In this document: positions 6,718 through 15,519 of the stretch, in pieces
How positions within the stretch are numbered: the first letter of the stretch is position 1
Layout: the number at the start of each line of letters is the position of its first letter
Assembly: GCA_946478895.1 (NCBI GenBank)
Contig: CAMLDY010000015.1
Location: 1-38,600 of the forward strand
Direction of reading: 5' to 3'
DNA: 38,600 nt
Source of the DNA: an uncultured Gemmatimonadota bacterium
GTDB lineage: Bacteria; Gemmatimonadota; Gemmatimonadetes; Gemmatimonadales; Gemmatimonadaceae
Notes under the pieces: generated by a model
Database searches by the model: none
Seen by the model: the letters and a program-made list of their open reading frames with translations, nothing else
Told to the model about the DNA's origin: nothing
Translations under genes and position numbers: made by a program

Positions 6718-7837
6718 TTTTTACCAGACCCTTGGCGTTGCGCGCGGCGCCAGCGATGCGGAGATCAAGACCGCGTATCGCAAGCTCGCGATGACCTACC
6801 ACCCCGACCGCAACAACGGGTCGAAGGACGCCGAGGAGAAATTCAAGGAGATCACCGAGGCTTACGACGTTTTGCGTGATCCCGACAAACGCGCCATGTA
6901 CGATCGCTACGGCGAGGCAGGGCTCCGTGGCGGAGCCGGCTTCCACCACGTCGATCTCAGTGAAGCGCTCAGCATCTTCATGCGCGATCTGGGCGGCCTT
7001 GGCGGATTCGGCGATCTCTTTGGCGGCGGGATGTCGCGCGGCAGCGGACCGCGCACCGGCTCGGACATCAAGATCGCCATGCCCCTGACTCTGCTCGAGG
7101 TTGCGACCGGCGCCGAGAAGAAGGTGACGGTCCGTTTGCTGGAGCCGTGCGATCGCTGCGAAGGCCGCGGCGCCGAGCCGGGTTCATCTCCAGTCACCTG
7201 CACGACGTGCCGCGGCAGCGGGGAAGTTCGGCGCGCCCAACGCTCGTTTTTCGGACAGGTCGTGAGCGTCGCTCCGTGCCCGACGTGCTCGGGAGAAGGC
7301 ACAGTGATCTCGTCTCCGTGCAAGAAATGCCGAGGCGAAGGGCGTGTGCGCGGCGAGAAAGAAATCCTGGTGCGCATTCCGGCCGGGGTCGCGAGCGGTC
7401 AGTACATGACGATGCGCGGTGTTGGCAACGTCGGTCCCCGCGGAGGACCGCGCGGCGACATTCTCGTCGTATTCGAGGTCGAGGAAGATTCGCGGTTCGA
7501 GCGCGATGGCGAGGATCTTTACACCGAAGTTCTCGTCACCTATCCCCAGCTGGCGCTGGGCTCGAACGTCGAAGTGCCGATGGTGACGGGGACGGTCAGC
7601 CTGCAGGTGCCGGCCGGCACCCAGAGCGGACAGGTTTTCAATCTCCGCGGCCGCGGACTGCCGAGGATCAACTCCAGCTCCGCGGGAGACCTGCACGTCA
7701 GGCTGCAGCTGTGGACGCCGGACAATCTCAGCGAGGAGGAGCTCGCGCTGATCAATCGGCTCGCCGATCTCCAGAAAGTGCCTCCGGCGCGACCCAAAGG
7801 ACTCTGGTCGAAACTCAAGGAATCGCTGGGCGCGTGA
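6710..7837 (+). CDS. dnaJ: Chaperone DnaJ (type I Hsp40)
   Basis: Co-chaperone that stimulates DnaK ATPase and delivers substrates. The domain order is complete: a J domain with HPD (YHPDRNNGSKDAEEKF), a Gly/Phe-rich linker (GGLGGFGDLFGGG), and four zinc motifs (CDRCEGRG, CTTCRGSG, CPTCSGEG, CKKCRGEG). The C-terminal substrate-binding domains follow, with the GxGLPR-like RGRGLPRINSS. The length of 375 aa is typical. Its ATG overlaps the hrcA stop (ATGGCTGA), so it is translated from the hrcA message. Confidence 0.96.
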   Translation: MADFYQTLGVARGASDAEIKTAYRKLAMTYHPDRNNGSKDAEEKFKEITEAYDVLRDPDKRAMYDRYGEAGLRGGAGFHHVDLSEALSIFMRDLGGLGGFGDLFGGGMSRGSGPRTGSDIKIAMPLTLLEVATGAEKKVTVRLLEPCDRCEGRGAEPGSSPVTCTTCRGSGEVRRAQRSFFGQVVSVAPCPTCSGEGTVISSPCKKCRGEGRVRGEKEILVRIPAGVASGQYMTMRGVGNVGPRGGPRGDILVVFEVEEDSRFERDGEDLYTEVLVTYPQLALGSNVEVPMVTGTVSLQVPAGTQSGQVFNLRGRGLPRINSSSAGDLHVRLQLWTPDNLSEEELALINRLADLQKVPPARPKGLWSKLKESLGA

Positions 7838-7921
7838 CCGTATCGCGGCGGTCGCAATCCATTGGCTGCGGCCCGGCATGATCGTCCTGTCGCGGCAAGA
7901 GATCGTTCACCGCGCTCACGC

Positions 7922-8782
7922 GTGAGCTGGATAGCGCTGCGAATCACTCCTGGATCCAATCGTGACGGAGTGATCGCGGCGCTTTTCGCGTCGGGCTCGC
8001 AGGGCGTTCAGGAAGACGGCGCGACTGTCCTGACCCACTTTCCGGCCGACGCTTCGCAGGCCGACATCCGCGCGGCGGTGATGGAGGCGGATCCGCGCGC
8101 TGAAATCTCCGTCAGCGAGGCGCCCGACACCGATTATTCGCAGTGGCGGGCGTCGGTGTCGGCGCACGAAGTCGGCGACCTGGTGATCGCACCGCCATGG
8201 CTCGCCGGCGAGTACGACGCGTCGCGCACCATCATCGTCGATCCGGCGATGGCGTTTGGCACGGGTGAGCATCCCACCACCCGCGGCGCGATGCGGTTGA
8301 TGCACGGCACGATTCGACCTGGCGACGTCGTTGCCGACCTCGGTGCCGGGAGCGCCGTTCTTTCGATCGCAGCGATCAGGCTCGGCGCCGCGCGCGTTGC
8401 CGCCGTCGAGATCGATCATGACTCCATCGGAAACGCCGAAGAGAACGTGCGGGCCAATGGAGTCAGCCTGCTCGAAAACGCGGACAAAATGCGCGTGAAT
8501 CGAGCCCGACACGGCGTCGAGGTGATCGAGGGCGACGCGATAACTCTCTTGCCGCTGCTGGCTCCGGTACGCGTCGTGATCGCTAACATTATCTCGTCGG
8601 TGATTCTGTCGCTGCTGCCGTCGATGAAGGTCGCGCTTTCTCCGGATGGTCAGGCGATCATCTCGGGAATTCTGGTCGACGAGCGCGAAGAGATCGTGCG
8701 CGCACTGGAGGCGGAAGGATGGAAGATTCAGCGCGAGGATACGGAGGACGCGTGGTGGAGTGCGCTGATCGCGCCCCGGTAG
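7922..8782 (+). CDS. prmA: Ribosomal protein L11 methyltransferase-like protein (PrmA)
   Basis: SAM-dependent methyltransferase of the PrmA family, which trimethylates ribosomal protein L11. The 286-aa protein has the PrmA substrate-side motif FGTGEHPTTRGAMRLM, the SAM loop VADLGAGSAVLSIAA, the acidic ribose-binding segment AAVEIDHDSIGNAEENV and the motif-IV region VIANIISSVI. An insertion of about 15 residues (ENADKMRVNRARHG) lies between motifs II and III. The GTG at 7922 is chosen because MSWIALRI resembles family N-termini, while the frame upstream reads low-complexity Arg-rich sequence. The 84-bp gap after dnaJ has no clear promoter or terminator. Confidence 0.88.
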   Translation: MSWIALRITPGSNRDGVIAALFASGSQGVQEDGATVLTHFPADASQADIRAAVMEADPRAEISVSEAPDTDYSQWRASVSAHEVGDLVIAPPWLAGEYDASRTIIVDPAMAFGTGEHPTTRGAMRLMHGTIRPGDVVADLGAGSAVLSIAAIRLGAARVAAVEIDHDSIGNAEENVRANGVSLLENADKMRVNRARHGVEVIEGDAITLLPLLAPVRVVIANIISSVILSLLPSMKVALSPDGQAIISGILVDEREEIVRALEAEGWKIQREDTEDAWWSALIAPR

Positions 8783-9501
8783 CGACATTTTTTGCGCCCG
8801 ACGAGCTCGCGGTGGGCACCGCTCTCACGCTGTCGGAGGAGGCCGCGCACCACATCCGCGTCGCGCGGGTCGGAGTCGGTGACTGCGTTGCGCTCCGTGA
8901 CGGAGCAGGCAAGGCCGCGGTCGGCGTTCTGGTGAAGACGTCGAAAAACTCGGCGCTGGTAGATATCACCGAGATCAGCGAGATCCAGCGGCCCGTTCCG
9001 ATTCATCTGCTGGCGCCGGTCGCCGATCGCGAGCGAATGCTGTGGCTCGCCGAAAAATCGACCGAGCTTGGTGTGACGAGCTGGCGACCGGTCGTGTGGC
9101 GCCGGTCGAAGAGCGTCTCCCCGCGCGGGGAAGGCCCGACGTTTCAGAACAAGATCCGCGCGCGGATGATCTCGGCGCTGGAGCAGAGTGGCGGCGGCTG
9201 GCTGCCCGATATTTTCCCGGAAGCGACCGTCGAGCGCGCTATCGCCGCAGCTCCACTCGGTACGCGACTCCTGCTCTCGCACGATGGCGAACCGATCGCG
9301 GGGGTGCCGATGCGGCCGCCGATCACGCTCGCGCTCGGCCCGGAGGGTGGCATGGAGCAAGCCGAACGGGATCAGTTTCTTGGCGCCGCGTTTCTCCCTG
9401 TGAAGCTGGCCTCGACGACGCTACGTTTTGAGACTGCTGGCGTGGCCGCGGTGGCGATCGTCACCGCGAGCCAGGCACTCCCGAGGCAGTCGAATGGCTG
9501 A
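8755..9501 (+). CDS. rsmE: 16S rRNA (uracil-1498-N3)-methyltransferase RsmE
   Basis: SPOUT-family knotted methyltransferase acting on the assembled 30S subunit. The 248-aa protein has an N-terminal PUA-like part (EAAHHIRVARVGVGD), the central KSTELGVTSWRPVVWRRS segment, and the C-terminal knot ALGPEGGMEQAERD ending in LRFETAGVAAVAIV (canonical LRxETA). I chose the GTG at 8755 because GGAGG sits 7 nt upstream at 8743-8747, although the frame is open to an ATG at 8719. It overlaps prmA by 28 bp; prmA-rsmE is a common bacterial pair. Confidence 0.93.
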   Translation: MECADRAPVATFFAPDELAVGTALTLSEEAAHHIRVARVGVGDCVALRDGAGKAAVGVLVKTSKNSALVDITEISEIQRPVPIHLLAPVADRERMLWLAEKSTELGVTSWRPVVWRRSKSVSPRGEGPTFQNKIRARMISALEQSGGGWLPDIFPEATVERAIAAAPLGTRLLLSHDGEPIAGVPMRPPITLALGPEGGMEQAERDQFLGAAFLPVKLASTTLRFETAGVAAVAIVTASQALPRQSNG

Positions 9502-9835
9502 AGCCTGCATTTTCTGTCGGATCGCGCGCGGCGAAGTGCCCGGGCAGATGCTCGTGAACAACAAGGAGATCGCGGCCTTTCGCGACGTGAATCCTCAGGC
9601 GCCGGTTCACATCCTGATCATTCCCAAAAAGCACATCGCCTCGCTCGACGACGCCGCGGATTCGGATCTCCTCGGCCGGATGATGTCGCTTGCCGCGGCG
9701 CTGGCGCGGCAGGAAAAAATCTCCAAGTCCGGGTACAGGACCGTCATCAACACCGGCCGCGACGGGGGCCAATCGGTCGACCACCTCCACATTCACCTCA
9801 TCGGCGGCCGCGCCATGACCTGGCCGCCCGGATAG
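9494..9835 (+). CDS. HIT family (HINT-like) purine nucleotide hydrolase
   Basis: Small (113 aa) histidine-triad protein of the HINT branch, a nucleoside phosphoramidase with unclear physiological substrate. The N-terminal CIFCRIARGEVP carries the zinc-type Cys pair common in bacterial HINTs. The active site is HLHIHL (HxHxH) near the C-terminus, after GQSVD, and HILIIPKKHI is the conserved central strand. The ATG overlaps the rsmE stop by 8 bp with the same ATGGCTGA sequence seen at hrcA/dnaJ. It is the last gene before a 700-bp non-coding stretch. Confidence 0.93.
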   Translation: MAEACIFCRIARGEVPGQMLVNNKEIAAFRDVNPQAPVHILIIPKKHIASLDDAADSDLLGRMMSLAAALARQEKISKSGYRTVINTGRDGGQSVDHLHIHLIGGRAMTWPPG

Positions 9836-9916
9836 CTCTCGGCGCGCGTCGTTGCCGACGCATCGCTGTATGCGGTCGGCGAGGGGTACTCTCCGCTCGC
9901 ACACTTTGCTCGGGCG

Positions 9917-10390
9917 GAGCCCCTAACTGCGCTCGTTCGCTCTGCTCACTCGCGGGTCTCCTTGTCGCAAAGTGGGGCTCGCTGCGAGCACCCCTCGCCT
10001 CCCTGGACAGTGTCGTAACGGCGCGCGTGCCTCTCCTACGCCCGCCGCGCCGGCCACGGCGCACGGCGCGGAGCGCCGAGTGAATGCGCGAGCTACTACT
10101 CTCCCTCCTGAGCAGTTCTCGCCGTCTTCCCGCACCTGATAGCCCCGCCCGCGCAACAAGCGCAAGCAAAGCCACACAATCGCCCGGAGGCGCGATCCCG
10201 ATGCAGATATCCGCGAATGACTCGGAGGGAAGGCGGAGGAGGTCCTCGGAGCGAGCACCCACTTTGCGACAAGGAGACCCGCGAGTGAGCAGAGCGAACG
10301 AGCGCTGTTAGGGGCTCGGGGCGCCCGCTAAGCGCAAGCGTGCGGGCACCGTGAGCAAAGTGCTGCGAGCGAAGCAGGACCTCCTCCGCC
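9917..10390. repeat. Family D nested inverted repeat block
   Basis: The region 9836-10457 between the HIT gene and the rpsU promoter holds no convincing gene. Arms 9917-9976 and 10258-10317 match at 59 of 60 positions when inverted. The common core is CTCACTCGCGGGTCTCCTTG. A second inverted pair, 10232-10267 with 10355-10390, shares part of the right arm and begins with the 15-bp perfect match GGCGGAGGAGGTCCT / AGGACCTCCTCCGCC. A small hairpin, GCCCGC...GCGGGC, lies between (10324-10348). The two large hairpins cannot form together. Short open frames across this block mirror the repeat and are not credible genes. Confidence 0.85.
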
Positions 10391-10457
10391 GCACCGGCGA
10401 TGACTTGCGCTGTTAGCTGGCAGCTACGACCCGACGCCCCGGGAGTGGTGGTTTTGC

Positions 10458-10486
10458 TTGACCTATCTCTCTGCGCGGCCTAAGTT
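10458..10486 (+). promoter_or_regulatory. Sigma-70-type promoter of rpsU
   Basis: TTGACC (10458-10463), a 17-bp spacer and TAAGTT (10481-10486) form a near-consensus promoter. The start of transcription should be near 10493, giving a 5' UTR of about 50 nt that contains the purine-rich SD AAGGGGGGAAG before rpsU. Confidence 0.75.
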
Positions 10487-10542
10487 TATCAGTCTGCACA
10501 CAAGCCGGCGAAGAGATTCGCCACGAAGGGGGGAAGTAGATT

Positions 10543-10731
10543 TTGTCGGAAGTCATAATCCATGACGACGAGAACTTTGAGCGCGCGCTAAAACGCTTCA
10601 AGAAGAAGTGCGAGAAGGCGGGCATCCTCTCCGATCTCCGCAAACACCGTCATTACGAGAAGCCGAGCGAGCGCAGAAAGCGCAAGCTGAACACGGCAAT
10701 GCGTAAGAACCGCCGCACCCGCCACGTCTAG
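10543..10731 (+). CDS. rpsU: 30S ribosomal protein S21
   Basis: Small basic 30S protein (62 aa) needed for binding natural mRNAs. The typical S21 pattern is present: an N-terminal strand (EVIIHDDENFERALKRFKKK), then CEKAGILSDLRKHRHYEKPSERRKRK in shape, and a basic C-terminus. The start is TTG, preceded at a good distance by AAGGGGGGAAG (10527-10537), an unusually strong SD that offsets the weak codon. No earlier ATG or GTG is in frame. It is followed after 3 bp by yqeY, a widespread rpsU-yqeY pairing. Confidence 0.95.
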   Translation: MSEVIIHDDENFERALKRFKKKCEKAGILSDLRKHRHYEKPSERRKRKLNTAMRKNRRTRHV

Positions 10732-10734
10732 GGA

Positions 10735-11178
10735 ATGTCTGAGCTCCTCGCCCGCCTTCAGGGCGATCTGAATTCCGCTCGGAAATCCCAGGACAAAGCC
10801 GGAACCCTGCTGCTCGGTACGGTCCTCTCTGAGATCAAGAACAAGAAGATCGAGCTGAGACGCGATCCGACCGACGCCGACGTGATCGACGTGCTGCGCA
10901 AATCGATCAAGCGCCGGCGCGAATCGGTGGAGATGTACACCAAGGGCGGCCGCAGCGATCTCGCCGACAAGGAGTCGGCCGAGGCAGCCGCGCTCGAGAA
11001 ATATCTGCCGGCCCAGGTGAGTCAGGACGAGCTGCGCGCCGCGGTCAAGGCAGCGATCGCCGGCGGAGCGAGCCAGATCGGAGCAGTCATGGGAAAAGTT
11101 CTTCCCCAGTTCAAAGGTCGGGCGGATGGCAGCACCATCAACGCCATCGCTCGAGAGGAGCTGAGCAAGCAGGGGTGA
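10735..11178 (+). CDS. yqeY: YqeY/GatB-domain protein
   Basis: A 147-aa protein of the YqeY family, related to the tail domain of the GatB subunit of tRNA amidotransferase; its role is not firmly known. The sequence shows MLGTVLSEIKNKKIE-like helices (TLLLGTVLSEIKNKKIELRR), the conserved KGGRSDLADKESAEAAALEKYLP, and the tail-domain end IGAVMGKVLPQFKGRADG. In many genomes it lies after rpsU, as here. A strong terminator follows, so rpsU-yqeY is a closed unit. Confidence 0.93.
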   Translation: MSELLARLQGDLNSARKSQDKAGTLLLGTVLSEIKNKKIELRRDPTDADVIDVLRKSIKRRRESVEMYTKGGRSDLADKESAEAAALEKYLPAQVSQDELRAAVKAAIAGGASQIGAVMGKVLPQFKGRADGSTINAIAREELSKQG

Positions 11179-11200
11179 AAAGCTTGTTCTGCAGATTCAC

Positions 11201-11244
11201 AAAGCCCGGGCTCGCGACACACCTCGCAGGCTCGGGTTTTGTCG
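11201..11244 (+). terminator. Rho-independent terminator after yqeY
   Basis: The arms 11201-11217 and 11224-11240 pair at 16 of 17 positions, counting three G-U pairs, around a 6-nt loop. The 3' arm ends in TTTT followed by GTCGTT. It lies 22 bp after the yqeY stop and 20 bp before the mutS2 ATG. Confidence 0.75.
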
Positions 11245-11263
11245 TTCCGGTGTACCACGAAGC

Positions 11264-13642
11264 ATGAATTCGCACGCCCTCGCAGTGCTGGAATTTCCGC
11301 GCAGCCTCGTGCTCATCTCCGAGCGCGCGACATCTGCGCTCGGCGCGGAGCGCGTGCGTGAGCTGCGGCCTACGTCGGATCTCGACACCATCGAGCGCGA
11401 GCTCGCGCGCGTAGCGGCAGTCCGGTCCCTCATCTCCGCCGAAGATCCCTGGCACTTCAACGGCGTGCCCGATGCGCGCTCCGCGCTGACGCGGCTTCGC
11501 GTCGAGGGTGCATCGCTGGGAGCGCCCGACCTCCTTGCCGCTGGCGCCCTGCTTCGCGCCTCGCGAGTGACCCGCGAGTCCCTGCGCGGCGCGGGCGTGT
11601 CACCGCTTGCGACTGCCGTGCTCGCGGCGCAGATCGACGAGCTGATCATCAACAAGGGGATCGAAGAGACAATCGAGAAAGCGATCGACGATGACGCGCA
11701 GGTACGCGACGATGCGTCGGGCGCGCTCCGAAAAATCAGACGCGAGCTCAAAGGCGCGCAGGGCGAGCTGATCCGACTCCTCGAAAAAGCGATGGCCCAG
11801 CTCGAGCCCCATCAACGCGTCGCCGACATGTCCGTCACGGTTCGAAATGGCCGGTTTGTCATTCCTGTGCGGCGCGAAGCCCAGGGCGCGGTCGGTGGCA
11901 TCGTCCATGACGCCTCGCAAACCGGCGGGACGCTGTTCGTGGAACCGCCCGCAGCGGTCGAAGCCGGTAACCGCATTCGCGAGCTCCAGATCGAGGAAGT
12001 CGAGGAAATCGACCGCATCCTGCTCGAGCTCACCGAAAAGCTGCGCCCGCATCGCGATGCGCTCGGCAGCTCGCTCGACGCGCTCATCGTCCTCGATTCG
12101 CTGGTTGCGCGGGCGCGCTTCGCAATCGAGTTCCGCTGCGCTCCGATCGAGCTGAGTGAGTCGACCCGCGGCTTCAAGATCGCAAACGGCCGCCATCCGC
12201 TTCTCACCGCGCAGGGAATCAGCGTCGTCCCGTTCGATCTCGAGATGTTGCCTGGCGAGCGAACCTTGCTCATCTCGGGTCCGAATACGGGCGGAAAAAC
12301 CGTTCTGCTCAAGGCTCTCGGGCTTTTCTCCGCGCTCGTTCAGTCGGGAGTTCCGGCGCCGGTTGGCGCGGGCTCGCGCATCGCCATCTACGACGACATT
12401 TATGCCGACGTCGGCGATGAGCAGTCGATTCTCGCCAGCCTGTCCACCTTCAGCGCGCATCTGAAGAACCTCGCCGAAGTCCTAAACTCGGCCACCGAAA
12501 GGTCGCTGGTATTGATCGACGAGCTCGGCTCTGGCACCGATCCCATCGAAGGCGCGGCGCTGGGCGGTGCGATTCTCGAGGCGCTTACCCGCCGCTCGAC
12601 CCTCACCGTCGCGACTACCCACCTCGGTGCCTTGAAAGAGCTCGCGACCCAGGTGGAAGGCGTCGTCAACGCTTCGCTGCAGTTCGATCCGGTCGCGCTC
12701 GCGCCAACCTATCGACTCACCAAGGGAGTACCCGGCCGCTCCTACGGGATCAGCATCGCGCGCCGCTTGAATCTCCCCGCCGAGGTTCTCAGCCGCGCGG
12801 AGGAACGCATCCCGATCGACGAGCGGAGAGTGACGGCGCTGTTGGGTGAGCTCGAAGCGCGTGAGAAAGCTCTTTCGGCGACCGAGCTCGAGACCGGCCA
12901 GATATCCGAGGATGCCAAACAGCGCGCGCGTCGGGTCGCCGAGCGCGAGGCAAACGTGCGGGAGCGCGAGCGGGAGCTGGAACGAAGCTCGCGCCGTGAG
13001 GCGCGGCAATATCTCCTCGAGGCCCGCGCCGAAGTCGAGCGCACTATTCGCGAGCTCAAGGCCGCTTCGGAGGCGAGCGAGGAAGCGGCGCGCGAAGCCA
13101 GAAAACGCGTCGAGAATCTCGCCAACGAACAGGGTCGGGAGCTGGACCGCATCGATCGCGATTCGAGCCGCGAACCTCCAGCGCGTCAGACCGCCGACGT
13201 AAATCCCGGCGACTTCGTCGAGGTGGACACCCTGGGAGGAAAAATCGGCAAGGTCCTGGAGATCCGGGACGATGAAGCAATCGTCACCGTCGGCGTGATG
13301 AAGCTCGCTGTCCCGCGGAGTTCGCTCCGCCCCTCGACCGCCGAATCGGCTGCGCCCGAGGTCGCCGTCGCGATCCGAGGTGACATGCCAGAGGTCCACG
13401 CCCAGAGTGAGATCGATCTGCGCGGGATGCGCGTCAACGAGATCGACGACATAGTTATGCATGCCGTCGATGCCGCGATTCGCGCCGATCTCAAGACCCT
13501 GCGCATCATCCACGGCAAAGGTACCGGCGCGCTGCGTGAGCGTGTGAGCGAGATGCTGCGCAAGGAATCGCGAGTCACCAACTTCCGACTCGGTGCCTGG
13601 AACGAGGGCGGCGCCGGCGTGACGGTGGTGGAGCTCAAGTGA
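11264..13642 (+). CDS. mutS2: Endonuclease MutS2
   Basis: MutS-related ATPase with a C-terminal Smr nuclease domain, linked to suppression of recombination and to rescue of collided ribosomes. The 792-aa protein lacks the mismatch-binding domain of MutS1. Walker A is GPNTGGKTVLLKALG near residue 340 and Walker B is LVLIDELGSGTDP near 415. Next come the ABC-type HLGALK segment, a long charged coiled coil (about 530-650), a KOW-like linker (FVEVDTLGGKIGKVLEI) and the Smr domain from about 712 (DLRGMRVNEID, then HGKGTGALRE). The GTGA overlap with dnaG suggests one transcript. The usual neighbour cvpA is missing. Confidence 0.95.
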   Translation: MNSHALAVLEFPRSLVLISERATSALGAERVRELRPTSDLDTIERELARVAAVRSLISAEDPWHFNGVPDARSALTRLRVEGASLGAPDLLAAGALLRASRVTRESLRGAGVSPLATAVLAAQIDELIINKGIEETIEKAIDDDAQVRDDASGALRKIRRELKGAQGELIRLLEKAMAQLEPHQRVADMSVTVRNGRFVIPVRREAQGAVGGIVHDASQTGGTLFVEPPAAVEAGNRIRELQIEEVEEIDRILLELTEKLRPHRDALGSSLDALIVLDSLVARARFAIEFRCAPIELSESTRGFKIANGRHPLLTAQGISVVPFDLEMLPGERTLLISGPNTGGKTVLLKALGLFSALVQSGVPAPVGAGSRIAIYDDIYADVGDEQSILASLSTFSAHLKNLAEVLNSATERSLVLIDELGSGTDPIEGAALGGAILEALTRRSTLTVATTHLGALKELATQVEGVVNASLQFDPVALAPTYRLTKGVPGRSYGISIARRLNLPAEVLSRAEERIPIDERRVTALLGELEAREKALSATELETGQISEDAKQRARRVAEREANVRERERELERSSRREARQYLLEARAEVERTIRELKAASEASEEAAREARKRVENLANEQGRELDRIDRDSSREPPARQTADVNPGDFVEVDTLGGKIGKVLEIRDDEAIVTVGVMKLAVPRSSLRPSTAESAAPEVAVAIRGDMPEVHAQSEIDLRGMRVNEIDDIVMHAVDAAIRADLKTLRIIHGKGTGALRERVSEMLRKESRVTNFRLGAWNEGGAGVTVVELK

Positions 13643-15450
13643 TTCCCGACGAAGTCGTCGACCAGGTTCGGGACGCCGCCGACATCGTCCAGATCATCGG
13701 CGAGTACGTGAACCTCAAGCGCGCCGGCTCCGACTTTCGCGGCCCGTGCCCGTTCCACCAGGGCACCCACCGGAACTTCTCCGTTTCGCCCAAGAAGCAG
13801 ATGTACTACTGCTTCGTTTGTCACGAAGGCGGCGACGTTTTCCGCTTCTTGCAGAAGCGTCTGGGCATGGAGTGGCCCGCCGCGGTGAAGATGGTCGGCG
13901 AAAAATCCGGCGTCGAAGTCCGGGAGGTGGATGGTCGCCGCGAAGGCCCCGATCCGCGGGAGCCGCTCTGGGAGGTGAACGCCACCGCCGCGTCGTACTA
14001 TCAGAAAATTCTCTGGGACGACCCGCTCGGCGCGCAGGCTCGCGATTATCTCGCGCAACGTGACATCTCACGCGAAGTCGCGGACCAGTTTGGAATTGGA
14101 TTCGCGCCGCGCGAGATCGGATTGCTTCGCACCTACATGGCAACCCTTGGATTTGACGAGTCGCGCCTGGCATCGGTCGGACTGATCATCACCGCCGATG
14201 ACGCGAGTGAGCCGCGCCCGCGCTTTCGCGGCCGGCTGATGTTCCCGATCCTGGACGCGATGGGGCGCAACATCGGATTCGGCGGTCGCCTGCTCGGCCC
14301 GGGCGAGCCGAAGTACCTCAACTCGCCAGAATCGCCGGTATTTTCGAAGGGGAAGAATCTCTACGGACTCAACTGGGCCAAGAACGAGATTCGCAAGGAA
14401 GATCAGGTGCTGGTCGTCGAAGGATATTTCGACGTCGTCAGGCTCATGACGGCGGGAATTCAGACCGTGGTCGCGCCGATGGGCACTGCACTGACTGACG
14501 CGCAGTCGGCAGCGCTGCGCAAGCTGACCCGCAACGTCTTCCTCCTCTACGACAGCGACAAGGCCGGCCTGCAGGCGACCTTCCGGTCCGGGGACGAGCT
14601 GCTACGCCAGGGCGCGGCGGTGCGAGTCGTCACACTGCCCGACGGTGAAGATCCTGACAGCTTCGTGAAGAAGCACGGCGCCGCCGGACTCAACGCCAGA
14701 CTCCGCGACGCGATCGACGTGTTCGAGCGAAAGATCCAGCTTCTCGAGCGCGCCGGAATGTTCGCCGAGCTACAGAAGAAGCGCCGCGCGCTGGATCGAC
14801 TTCTGCCGTCCATTCGCGCCGCGTCGGATCAGATCATGCGCGACCTCTACATCGGCCGCGCCAGTGAGGTGAGCGGCGTTGCCCGCGAGGTGCTCGAGCG
14901 CGAGCTGCTCGGCAGGCCGACGCCGACGGTCAGCGCTCAGCCGGCTCCGCGGATCGCGCCCGCCGCAGCGGTTCGTCGCGGCGAGCGAAGGACGCAGTAC
15001 TCGGAGCGCGGGATGTCCGCCGAGCGCGAGCTGGTGCGTGCGATGCTGTTGAATCGCGCGCGCGTCGAGCACGTAGTGGAGAAGGTGGGCGACAAGAGCT
15101 TTCACAACCGCCAGTATCGCGCGATCTACCGCGCGCTGATTGCGTCGGGGCCCGATTCAACAATCGAGGACATCACCGCGAATCTTGATGAGGAGGCCAT
15201 CGCCACCGTCGAGGACATCATAGCCGAAGGTCCGATCCACATCGACACCGAGCGCACCATCAATGACAGTCTCGCCACGCTCCGCGCGCGCGATCTCGAT
15301 CTGCGCGCCGCCGAGCTCGACCGAATCATTCCATTGGCGGACGGAGCCCAGAAGGACAAGCTGATCGCCGAGAAGGATGCGATCAGGAAGGAGCTGAAGG
15401 CGACGGGCAGGAATTACTACAAGAACTTCAGACGCACCAAGGCGAGGTAA
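13639..15450 (+). CDS. dnaG: DNA primase DnaG
   Basis: Makes RNA primers for replication together with DnaB helicase. The 603-aa protein has an N-terminal CHC2 zinc finger with C37, H40, C58 and C61 (CPFH...CFVC). The catalytic core carries the TOPRIM motifs EGYFDV (E261) and YDSDKAG (D305, D307). A variable Ala/Pro/Arg-rich linker (about 430-460) precedes a helical C-terminal DnaB-interaction domain. The GTG start overlaps the mutS2 stop. The common partner rpoD does not follow; a zinc-ribbon coiled-coil gene comes next instead. Confidence 0.96.
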   Translation: MIPDEVVDQVRDAADIVQIIGEYVNLKRAGSDFRGPCPFHQGTHRNFSVSPKKQMYYCFVCHEGGDVFRFLQKRLGMEWPAAVKMVGEKSGVEVREVDGRREGPDPREPLWEVNATAASYYQKILWDDPLGAQARDYLAQRDISREVADQFGIGFAPREIGLLRTYMATLGFDESRLASVGLIITADDASEPRPRFRGRLMFPILDAMGRNIGFGGRLLGPGEPKYLNSPESPVFSKGKNLYGLNWAKNEIRKEDQVLVVEGYFDVVRLMTAGIQTVVAPMGTALTDAQSAALRKLTRNVFLLYDSDKAGLQATFRSGDELLRQGAAVRVVTLPDGEDPDSFVKKHGAAGLNARLRDAIDVFERKIQLLERAGMFAELQKKRRALDRLLPSIRAASDQIMRDLYIGRASEVSGVAREVLERELLGRPTPTVSAQPAPRIAPAAAVRRGERRTQYSERGMSAERELVRAMLLNRARVEHVVEKVGDKSFHNRQYRAIYRALIASGPDSTIEDITANLDEEAIATVEDIIAEGPIHIDTERTINDSLATLRARDLDLRAAELDRIIPLADGAQKDKLIAEKDAIRKELKATGRNYYKNFRRTKAR

Positions 15451-15459
15451 GGAGGAATC

Positions 15460-15519
15460 ATGCGACAACCCAAACGGAGGCCGAGGATGACTTGGAGGTG
15501 GAATGCAACAGGAAGTTGA
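15460..15519 (+). CDS. Possible 19-aa upstream ORF with a perfect SD
   Basis: AAGGAGG at 15449-15455 stands 4 nt before an ATG opening a 19-codon frame (MRQPKRRPRMTWRWNATGS). The frame is basic, contains two Trp codons, and ends in TGA inside the start of the next gene, overlapping it by 17 bp in another frame. The SD is better than most in this window. It may be a coupling ORF or a chance frame; I recognise no family. Confidence 0.35.
   Translation: MRQPKRRPRMTWRWNATGS

Noticed and set aside
10084..10311. 75-codon frame and opposing frames in the gap before rpsU
   Set aside because: They follow the inverted-repeat arms (the same peptide end appears on both strands) and lack an SD or family match.
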